A DNA stretch of 6,510 nt, from positions 1-6,510 of the forward strand of contig WJKG01000254.1 in NCBI GenBank assembly GCA_014729205.1, read 5' to 3'. Within the stretch, counting starts at the first letter, position 1. Every line of letters begins with the position of its first letter. The translations under genes were made by a program, and so were the position numbers. This DNA comes from a candidate division GN15 bacterium (lineage in GTDB: Bacteria; Zixibacteria; MSB-5A5; GN15; FEB-12). The notes beneath the pieces are model-generated. The model worked only from the letters and a program-made list of their open reading frames with translations, ran no database searches and had not been told where the DNA came from. Below are positions 1-5,913 of the stretch, piece after piece.

Positions 1-173
1 CCCTGTAGTAGATACGTACCCAGAAGTATGAGCCAGAGGCTCGTTGGTGCAGACCATCCCGGACCGAGAAATGCGTACCAGCCGATGACAATAAACAGCA
101 TCAGCCGGGCAAGTAGGTAAATAGCGTCGATCCGAGGCAGCAGCGTCCGCTTGCTGTCTATATACAGGTCCAT
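1..173 (-). CDS. N-terminus of an unidentified membrane protein (partial, runs off left edge)
   Basis: An open frame begins with ATG at 173 and continues leftward off the window, giving 57 complete codons. It starts MDLYIDSKRTLLPRIDAIYL, followed by two hydrophobic stretches, about residues 17-37 and 44-57. The stretches are separated by a short loop containing GPGWSAP, so this looks like the start of a polytopic inner-membrane protein with a short charged cytoplasmic N-tail. A GGTGGAG ribosome binding site lies four bases upstream of the ATG, which supports the start strongly. The gene is divergent from the bactofilin-like gene at 454. The visible part has no diagnostic motif. A charged N-tail followed by membrane helices is common in sensor histidine kinases and similar integral membrane regulators, but that is only a guess and the function is unknown. 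Confidence 0.72.
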   Translation of the reverse strand, partial: MDLYIDSKRTLLPRIDAIYLLARLMLFIVIGWYAFLGPGWSAPTSLWLILLGTYLLQ

Positions 174-177
174 TATG

Positions 178-184
178 CTCCACC
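178..184 (-). promoter_or_regulatory. Ribosome binding site for the left-edge membrane protein
   Basis: Read on the minus strand this is GGTGGAG, ending four bases before the ATG at 173. It fixes the start of a gene that is too short within the window to be obvious. It also partly overlaps one arm of the inverted repeat at 182-217. Confidence 0.65.
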
Positions 185-217
185 CGGTTATATGTGATGT
201 ATCGACTCAAACCGGGT
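182..217. repeat. 8-bp perfect inverted repeat in the divergent intergenic region, possible operator or 5'-UTR hairpin
   Basis: ACCCGGTT at 182-189 is the exact reverse complement of AACCGGGT at 210-217, with a 20-base spacer. The right arm also lies within a small palindrome of its own, AAACC-G-GGTTT at 209-219. In RNA from the minus-strand gene the arms could form a stem whose 3' side runs directly into the GGAG ribosome binding site, so folding might limit translation. As DNA it could equally be a repressor site. The arms resemble the AACCGG palindrome upstream of the hydrolase gene at 5773-5782. The repeat itself is certain; its function is inference. Confidence 0.45.
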
Positions 218-411
218 TTTCCTTCGTAATTTCAGGAAAGAAAAGACGTTATGGCGAAAGAGCACTGCCGTTGTATGACATCGCCCAGCGAACTCAGATT
301 GTTCAATATTCGCACAGCGGCACCCGGGCGAGCGGTATTTTTTCCTTGTCGTACCTTTGCTTGTGCCATTGCTTAAGGCGATGCAGCAACAATGTAGGGT
401 CGCCAAGCGTA

Positions 412-420
412 TGCTATAAC
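412..420 (+). promoter_or_regulatory. Possible extended -10 promoter for the bactofilin-like gene
   Basis: TGC directly followed by TATAAC matches the extended -10 form (TGnTATAAT) at five of six hexamer positions. It would place transcription start near 427 and leave a leader of about 27 bases before the ATG at 454. There is no recognisable -35 box 17 bases upstream (the sequence there is ATGTAG), which an extended -10 can tolerate. The evidence is weak. I see no other convincing element in the rest of the 174-453 gap apart from the inverted repeat. Confidence 0.3.
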
Positions 421-441
421 TGGACATTCCGCGAGATGTCC

Positions 442-446
442 GGGAG
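442..446 (+). promoter_or_regulatory. Ribosome binding site that decides the bactofilin-like start
   Basis: GGGAG lies seven bases before the ATG at 454. No comparable site precedes the in-frame ATG codons at 151 or 436, and the ATG at 460 would be 13 bases away. This favours 454 as the start. Confidence 0.5.
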
Positions 447-453
447 CCAAAAC

Positions 454-1704
454 ATGCCAATGTACCGCACAAGCCGAACCGCCCTCGCCATATTCACCCC
501 GATCATGTTGTTTCTTATCATGGTGAATACCGTGTCGGCGACAATGTTCGAAGCGGGCGAGAAACTCAATATATCCCCCTTGCATACGATTGATGACGAC
601 CTTATTGCGTGGGTGTCCCACCTGAAGGTCGATGGTACCATCACCGGGGATTTGATCGCCGGGGGATACAACGTCGATGCCAATGGGAGTATCGGTGGCT
701 CGGCTTCTCTTTTCGCCTACCAGCTCAAGTACGCCGGCCGGTGTGATGGGTCCTTGCGCGTTATGGCCAACTTCGCCGATATAACCGGCCAGGTAGGTCG
801 ATCGCTCTTGTTGCTTTCAACCCAGCCCAGGATTTCGCCCAACGCCGTCATTGAAGGACCAGCCGACGTCTACGGCGATGTAATACAGATCGAGGGAACG
901 ATGAGAGGTCCGGTGACGGTCGGCGGTAACGAAATAACCATAACAGGGACAATGGAAGACGATGTCGTCATTAAGGGCGAACATATCGACATCTACCCCC
1001 CTGCCGTCATAATTGGTACTCTGACCTATACTGCCAAGGAAGAGGGGGACCTGGTCATACATCCTGGTGCAACCGTCACCGGCGAGGTTGTCTTCGATCC
1101 GATAGCGCCCAAAGAGCAACAAAAGGAACCAATCGTTGATTTCGCATCAGTGGTGCTTGCAGTGTCTAAATTGTTGGCCGCCTTCCTGTTTGGCATCATT
1201 CTGCTCTGGCTGTTCCGCAAGTATGCCGAATCGACTTTCAACCAGCTACGTTCCCGATTCACCATCGCAACAGCTTCGGGGTTCGTTACCATCATCGTCG
1301 TACTCGTGTCAGTCCTGATACTCTTGGTAGCCATGGGGTTCTCGCTGGTGGGATTGATCATGATCGAGGGTGACATGGCAGCCGTTGGCGCCATCTTGCT
1401 GATCTTCTCGCTGGTGTTGGTTCCGGTCTCCAGTTTCGCAGCAGTCTCCGGCGGCCTGCTGTTCTACACGGGCAAAGTGATGTTCGCCTTCCTACTTGGA
1501 TACCTGATCATACGCCTGATCAAGAAGCAACCCGCCGTGCTGTCAAAAACTCAACTGCTCACGGGGTTGGTGATCCTGACTCTGCTGATGGCTGTTCCAT
1601 ACCTGGGAACGGTGGTATACCTGCTGGCGAGCATTATCGGCCTGGGTGGAATCGTCTTGGGCGTGCGCCACTGTTACATTCCTCAGGGCAACAACAGCCA
1701 GTAG
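454..1704 (+). CDS. Exported bactofilin-like beta-helix protein with polytopic membrane domain
   Basis: The predicted protein has 416 residues in three parts. Residues 1-29 form a signal peptide, with a positive start (MYRTSR), a hydrophobic core and a VSA cleavage site. Residues about 50-216 are short hydrophobic strands separated by Gly/Asn/Asp turns (GTITGDLIAGG, GTMRGPVTVGG, GTMEDDVVIKG, GATVTGEVVF). This is the pattern of the right-handed beta-helix in bactofilins and other polymer-forming proteins. Residues about 234-405 hold several hydrophobic segments, near 234-254, 269-303, 310-336, 342-357 and 367-405, with an 'RKYAESTFNQLRSRF' loop between the first two. Classical bactofilins are small and cytosolic; this one should place its helix outside the cytoplasmic membrane and anchor it there. 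An in-frame extension to 151 exists but overlaps the divergent gene, contains no convincing protein and has no ribosome binding site. A role in envelope organisation or membrane scaffolding is plausible but inferred. Confidence 0.75.
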   Translation: MPMYRTSRTALAIFTPIMLFLIMVNTVSATMFEAGEKLNISPLHTIDDDLIAWVSHLKVDGTITGDLIAGGYNVDANGSIGGSASLFAYQLKYAGRCDGSLRVMANFADITGQVGRSLLLLSTQPRISPNAVIEGPADVYGDVIQIEGTMRGPVTVGGNEITITGTMEDDVVIKGEHIDIYPPAVIIGTLTYTAKEEGDLVIHPGATVTGEVVFDPIAPKEQQKEPIVDFASVVLAVSKLLAAFLFGIILLWLFRKYAESTFNQLRSRFTIATASGFVTIIVVLVSVLILLVAMGFSLVGLIMIEGDMAAVGAILLIFSLVLVPVSSFAAVSGGLLFYTGKVMFAFLLGYLIIRLIKKQPAVLSKTQLLTGLVILTLLMAVPYLGTVVYLLASIIGLGGIVLGVRHCYIPQGNNSQ

Positions 1705-1756
1705 CTGCCGACCGAAGGATGAGGGCTCTCGCCAGACGATTCCTAAACATCAAGAC

Positions 1757-3460
1757 TTAGTGCCCGACACTCTCACCATTGCGACGAGGATCTGCCGCCG
1801 GAGCCATCAACCCCTGATCATCAATGTAGATCAACTGAATGTCGCACCACGGTTCGCGCTCTTCGATCATGTGTCCCAAATTGATCAGTTCCTGCTTGGT
1901 GTTAATATCGAACGCCCCCTGCTCCAGGAGAAGTTGATCGGGCAACCATTGATGGTGAAACCGAGGCTGGCTGGCTATCTCTTCAGGCTCCAAATCGAAC
2001 CGGATGAGATTGATCAATGCCTGGGCCACGGTTGTGATGATCTTTGATCCCCCGGGAGTACCAAGCACCAGACGCGGCTCACCGTTGTGCAGGACAATAG
2101 TGGGCGACATCGATGAGAGCATACGTTTACCCGGTTCGATCTTGTTCGCCTCACCGCCGACCAGACCGTACACATTGGGGACACCGGACTTGGCCGAGAA
2201 ATCATCCATCTCATTGTTGAGTAGGAAGCCAGCTCCCTCGACCATTACTTTGCAGCCAAACTGCGTGTTGAGCGTGTAGGTCAACGAGACCATATTCCCA
2301 TCACCGTCACTGACAGAGATGTGCGTCGTCTCCTCCGACTCGGCCACGGGAGGGCTGCCGGCTCGGATGTTCTTTGATGGAACGGCATCATTGGAATCAA
2401 TCAACTGTCGACGGCGCTCCAGGTACTGCTCCTCAAGAAGAGTTACCGGAACGTCATAGAAATCAGGATCACCCAGGTGCTTGGCCCGGTCGGCGTACGC
2501 CAGTCGCGCTGCCTCCGTAAACAAATGGATATACTGCGGGTCGTGAGGGAACAGCGCTGCAAAATCCATCGGCTCCAGCAGCTTCAGGATCTGTCCCAGG
2601 GCGATACCTCCCGAACTGGGGGGCGGCATGCTGTAGATGTCGTAACCATCGAACTGGAAGTGCACAGGATCCCGCCAGATAGCTTCGTACCGGGCCAGGT
2701 CCTCCATGCCGATCAGTCCCTCGTAACGCTCCATGGTAGCCACGAGCTTCTCGGCAGTACGGCCCTCATAAAACCCTTCGGCACCCTCGGCAGCAACCGC
2801 GAACAACGTCCCCGCCAGGTCCTGCAACTGCAGCTTCTGACCAACGCGAATCAACTCACCATCCGGAAAGAACGCCATGCACGACCCCTCGAACTCACAC
2901 AGTTGATCGCGATGCGTCGCCAGGTCTACGGCCAGGACACTGTCGACAACGAATCCCGTGTCCGCCAGTACCGCTGCTGGACGTACCAACTGCTCCCACG
3001 GTAACGAACCATACTCTTCCCACAGCGTACGCAACCCGGCCACCGTACCGGGCACACCCGCGGCTTTCGAGCCGAGCAGCGATGCGTATTCTATCACCTC
3101 GCCCAGACTGTCCTGGTACATAGTCTCGGTTGCCGCCAGCGGAGCTGTCTCACGAAAGTCGAGTGCAGATACCTCACCGGTCACACCATCGTGAATAACT
3201 GCAAAGCCCCCACCGCCTATGTTACCGGCCTGCGGATACACTACGGCAAGTGCAAAGGCAACGGCAATCGACGCATCGAAGGCATTTCCCCCCTGTTCGA
3301 ACACCTCCAGTCCAATCTGAGCCGCAGCCGGAGAGGTACAGGCAATTGCTGCTCGATCATAGTACCGGGTGACGCCAACATCGGAACATCCACCCGCGAG
3401 GCCCAGACAGAATGCCACCGCACATATCGCGACGGCAGCACAGGTCAGCGAATTACGCAT
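1757..3460 (-). CDS. ggt: Gamma-glutamyltransferase (glutathione hydrolase), probable lipoprotein
   Basis: This 567-residue protein aligns end to end with Escherichia coli GGT as I remember it. The family cleaves gamma-glutamyl bonds of glutathione and similar compounds and transfers glutamate to water or to amino acids. It matures by self-cleavage before a Thr that becomes the nucleophile: here T378, in EETTHISVSDGDGN. Other active-site elements are R103 (DFRE), T396/N398 (TYTLN), E417 and D420 (NNEMDDFSAK), S449-S450 (LSSMSP), G470-G471 (GTPGGS) and the lid loop near Y431 (GVPNVYGLVGG). E417 stands where E. coli has Gln and animal enzymes have Glu. The N-terminus is a short signal ending LAGGC, with C25 fitting a lipobox, so the enzyme is probably membrane-anchored outside the cytoplasm. 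An AGGA site at 3472-3475 precedes the ATG. It lies 27 bp downstream of the hydrolase gene and is probably co-transcribed. All expected catalytic residues are present. Confidence 0.96.
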   Translation of the reverse strand: MRNSLTCAAVAICAVAFCLGLAGGCSDVGVTRYYDRAAIACTSPAAAQIGLEVFEQGGNAFDASIAVAFALAVVYPQAGNIGGGGFAVIHDGVTGEVSALDFRETAPLAATETMYQDSLGEVIEYASLLGSKAAGVPGTVAGLRTLWEEYGSLPWEQLVRPAAVLADTGFVVDSVLAVDLATHRDQLCEFEGSCMAFFPDGELIRVGQKLQLQDLAGTLFAVAAEGAEGFYEGRTAEKLVATMERYEGLIGMEDLARYEAIWRDPVHFQFDGYDIYSMPPPSSGGIALGQILKLLEPMDFAALFPHDPQYIHLFTEAARLAYADRAKHLGDPDFYDVPVTLLEEQYLERRRQLIDSNDAVPSKNIRAGSPPVAESEETTHISVSDGDGNMVSLTYTLNTQFGCKVMVEGAGFLLNNEMDDFSAKSGVPNVYGLVGGEANKIEPGKRMLSSMSPTIVLHNGEPRLVLGTPGGSKIITTVAQALINLIRFDLEPEEIASQPRFHHQWLPDQLLLEQGAFDINTKQELINLGHMIEEREPWCDIQLIYIDDQGLMAPAADPRRNGESVGH

Positions 3461-3487
3461 ATCGATACTTTTCCTGTTTATGAGACG

Positions 3488-5674
3488 TTATCGACGTTCG
3501 ATCAGATAGATGGCACCATCGGGGAACTTGGTACGAAGCGCTATGCCACTCTTCAAGTCCTTAGCCGTGGTCTTGATCGGCTTCGTTTCCTCGCTCTCAA
3601 ACAGATTGGTCAGTTTCTGGCGAGGTGCCTTGAAGCCCGCCGCCTTCAAATCAACCTTGACGATGATCTCCTTCTCACCAGCCTCGAGACCGTCGGACAA
3701 CTCTCCGGCAGGCGGAGCCACCAAATACAGCAGTCCCTTCTTCTCGGAGAGCTGGAGCCCCATATCCACGGCAGGATCAGAGCAATACAAGTGCGAACCC
3801 ACGTTTTCGCTCTCGAGAATCGACTCCAAGAAGTTAATCTTATGGTGATCGCCACCCGAAGCAATATCAAAACTGAAGAGATACAGATTCCCTTTGTAGC
3901 GCGTGGAACACACTCCTACTGTCTTGGCTCCCACGTTGGCCAGCTTGCGTACACGGGAATCGTCGGTGGATCGAATCGATGCGTACAGGTAGGAGAGGAA
4001 CTCCCCACCCTTATGCTCCACGGTTCCAATGCGATAGTCGACTGTCGTCTTGATTCGGAAGTGGTTGGCCAGCACCTGACAGTCCTTGAAGTTGTCGTCC
4101 CATTTGGGCATCAGTCCAGCAAGAACAACCGTGACACCGGACTTGGTCAGTTCGACAATCGCCTCCTGGTCCGCCTCCGACATCACTTCACAAGTGGGAA
4201 TGAAGACGACTTTGTACCGCTTCATAGACTCCCAGTCGCGATTTTCGCGCACTCCAAAATTGACTTTCAGGCGAATGAGATCCCGGCAGAAACCTGTTGT
4301 GGTCTCATCGACCAACCGCGGCATGTACGAAAGCACCTTGTCACTCGGCATCATTCGCAACCACGTATAGAGTCGGTTACCAACAACCGCCACCTGGGCT
4401 TCGTCTTCCATTTCCTCAAGACCGACCCGCTCCTCGAGTGCCATATTGAAATTCTTCACTATTTCATAACCACTGGTAACAGTACCGTCATTCTGCAAAG
4501 GAGCCCCATACCAGTGATCTCGATCGACAAACATGTACTGGTTGAATCCCTTGAAACCGTTGGCCAATGCACCCGAAAGATAAAAGCGTCGATGGTTATC
4601 CTGAACAGGAGCAATCTGCTCCTCCCGACTGGGATTCTCAGCCGCCTTCCCCGAGGTAAACGATGATGCAAAGGCAAAGCCATACTCGTGCTTGAGAAAG
4701 CGTGCCTTCGCGGACAAATCAAAGTAGTTGCCTTGGGGGAACACATTGCTTCCCAAGAACGGTGCGCGGTCATCGGGAACGAGATTGAATGCCGGCAGCA
4801 AATCGCCCGGGCGAAAATACAGGGAGCGGAAGATCAGCGGCTCTACCGTATAGGCCTTGAAGACGTCCTCGAGGTTCTCCAGGTACGTGCGGAGCATGTA
4901 TTCACGGAAGCGCATCCAGTCCAACGCCTTGGGGAAGCCCTTCTGATCCAGGTTGGTGAATTCACGGGGTGGCTCAACATCGGCAAAGGCCTTGTTCTTC
5001 TCCTTATAAAGCTGGTTGAGCCTCTTGATATCCCCCTCGTAACGTTGCTCCAAGAACGATCCGTAGTACTTCTCCAATACATCCGGGTTATAATCAGCAC
5101 TGCCCGGTTCGAGTTGCCGCCCGTACGAGGTTTCATAGTCCAGTTCGACCATGAATATTGGACCGCGAGGGTGTACATAGTTCTTAGTGGTTTCAATGAA
5201 TGCCTTGAAGAAATTCTTCAGGTGATACTGGAAATTCGGATGAAGATAGCTGGGCAAATAGCCACCCTTGACACCATAGTCGGATGGCAATTCCAACTCC
5301 TGACCGGTGGCATCCCGAGCGAATATCTTCAGGTCACGAAACAAGTACTCTGGCAGCCCGCCATTCTTCATCTGTCCGGCAACCCATGGTCCGGGCCTCA
5401 GTATGACTTTGAAACCGAACTCGCGAGCCAGCTCCAGGAACACCACGAGATCCTTCTTGGGATCAGTAATTCCAGCAAAATCGAGCGACTTGTCTTCAGC
5501 CTGGTGGACATTCCAGGGGACAGCGGTCGCAATTATCTTATAGCCGGCGCGTTTGATCCGCTCGAAGCAGATCGACCAGTAGCGCTTCTCAATCCGATAA
5601 TAGTGTAACTCGACTGCAAAGGGAGAGTAAGTTTCTTTGCCAATACTGAACCGATTACCGATAACACCTAACAT
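3488..5674 (-). CDS. GH35/GH42-type glycoside hydrolase (beta-galactosidase-like) with a diverged active site
   Basis: This 728-residue protein has no signal peptide and is apparently cytoplasmic. Residues 17-110 match the GH35 TIM-barrel start: VELHYYR (21-27), PWNVHQ (53-58), LRPGPW (92-97) and NGGLPEYL (104-111). GPIFMVELDYETSYG (171-185) matches the acid/base strand, with E181 as the likely proton donor. The barrel seems to end near FNQYMFVDRDHWYGAPL (377-393). Residues about 424-545 look like the Rossmann-type trimerisation domain of GH42 and of the archaeal exo-glucosaminidase GlmA; the remainder is probably beta-sandwich. Members usually remove terminal beta-galactose or beta-glucosamine. 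Oddly, the strand expected to carry the nucleophile reads FASSFTSG, with S338 where Glu is expected. Q58 and Q101 replace conserved Glu, and Y180 replaces the Asn before the acid/base. The start is supported by AAGG at 5682-5685, seven bases upstream. Fold is confident; substrate and activity are not. Confidence 0.85.
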   Translation of the reverse strand: MLGVIGNRFSIGKETYSPFAVELHYYRIEKRYWSICFERIKRAGYKIIATAVPWNVHQAEDKSLDFAGITDPKKDLVVFLELAREFGFKVILRPGPWVAGQMKNGGLPEYLFRDLKIFARDATGQELELPSDYGVKGGYLPSYLHPNFQYHLKNFFKAFIETTKNYVHPRGPIFMVELDYETSYGRQLEPGSADYNPDVLEKYYGSFLEQRYEGDIKRLNQLYKEKNKAFADVEPPREFTNLDQKGFPKALDWMRFREYMLRTYLENLEDVFKAYTVEPLIFRSLYFRPGDLLPAFNLVPDDRAPFLGSNVFPQGNYFDLSAKARFLKHEYGFAFASSFTSGKAAENPSREEQIAPVQDNHRRFYLSGALANGFKGFNQYMFVDRDHWYGAPLQNDGTVTSGYEIVKNFNMALEERVGLEEMEDEAQVAVVGNRLYTWLRMMPSDKVLSYMPRLVDETTTGFCRDLIRLKVNFGVRENRDWESMKRYKVVFIPTCEVMSEADQEAIVELTKSGVTVVLAGLMPKWDDNFKDCQVLANHFRIKTTVDYRIGTVEHKGGEFLSYLYASIRSTDDSRVRKLANVGAKTVGVCSTRYKGNLYLFSFDIASGGDHHKINFLESILESENVGSHLYCSDPAVDMGLQLSEKKGLLYLVAPPAGELSDGLEAGEKEIIVKVDLKAAGFKAPRQKLTNLFESEETKPIKTTAKDLKSGIALRTKFPDGAIYLIERR

Positions 5675-5732
5675 TCTAACGCCTTGTATATCAACAAGTT
5701 AACAATTCTGCGCGAACAGCAACTAACTTCGA

Positions 5733-5761
5733 AGTATAGCGAAATCGTACGCTAAAGTCAA
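5733..5761 (-). promoter_or_regulatory. Sigma70-like promoter for the hydrolase-transferase unit
   Basis: On the minus strand TTGACT (5756-5761) and TATACT (5733-5738) are separated by exactly 17 bases, matching the consensus at five of six positions in each box. Transcription would start near 5726, giving a leader of about 50 bases before the hydrolase ATG at 5674. The 27-bp gap after the hydrolase gene is too short for an obvious second promoter, so this one probably drives both genes. Confidence 0.7.
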
Positions 5762-5772
5762 TAATTAACACG

Positions 5773-5782
5773 TAACCGGTTA
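5773..5782. promoter_or_regulatory. 10-bp palindrome upstream of the hydrolase promoter, possible regulator site
   Basis: TAACCGGTTA is a perfect palindrome ending 11 bases upstream of the -35 box. Its CG-centred core resembles operators of LacI-family sugar regulators, which would suit a glycoside hydrolase gene, although its position relative to the promoter is more typical of an activator site. A further AACCGG occurs at 5801-5806. No regulator gene is present in the window, so binding is inferred only. Confidence 0.35.
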
Positions 5783-5839
5783 TCAGTCAACCATTTAGAA
5801 AACCGGATACAACTAACCGCGTTTCCCCGCTTGACCGCC

Positions 5840-5880
5840 AAAACACAAAAAAGAGCCCCGGCTCATTAAATGGCCGGGGC
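5840..5880 (-). terminator. Intrinsic terminator of the right-edge secreted-protein gene
   Basis: On the minus strand an 8-bp GC-only stem, GCCCCGGC at 5855-5862 paired with GCCGGGGC at 5873-5880, closes a 10-base loop. It is followed by TCTTTTTTGTGTTTT. It lies 33 bases after the stop codon at 5914 and is well placed to end that transcript before the hydrolase promoter. The rest of the 5675-5913 gap shows only the promoter and palindrome described separately. Confidence 0.9.
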
Positions 5881-5913
5881 CCAAATCCAAAGTCTTCTGA
5901 ATCTCAGGCTAAA

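Noticed and set aside
151..453. In-frame N-terminal extension of the bactofilin-like gene starting at 151
   Set aside because: It overlaps the divergent gene that ends its start region at 173, encodes a Cys/Ser/Arg-rich stretch without protein-like character, lacks a ribosome binding site, and would bury the clear signal peptide.
188..472. 94-codon minus-strand open frame in the divergent gap
   Set aside because: Cys- and Arg-rich low-quality product, overlapping the bactofilin-like start and its signal peptide; no convincing ribosome binding site.
1705..1756. Possible bidirectional terminator between the convergent bactofilin-like and transferase genes
   Set aside because: Only 3-4 bp stems are possible here and there is no T-run on either strand; nothing supportable.
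3191..4666. 491-codon plus-strand open frame
   Set aside because: It is antisense to the strongly supported hydrolase and transferase genes, spans their boundary, and its product resembles no protein family; a by-product of codon use on the minus strand.
5132..5140. Reading D179 of the hydrolase as a Glu-to-Asp change of the catalytic acid/base
   Set aside because: Anchoring the alignment on the preceding GPI and the following SYG puts E181 in the acid/base position with one single-residue gap, so the acid/base is most likely intact and only its neighbour (Y180) is unusual.
4688..5608. 306-codon plus-strand open frame
   Set aside because: Antisense to the GH35-like barrel, whose motifs are unmistakable on the minus strand; the product has no recognisable features.
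5683..5698. CTTGT...ACAAG hairpin overlapping the hydrolase ribosome binding site
   Set aside because: Only five mostly A-T pairs around a six-base loop; too weak to call a regulatory structure.
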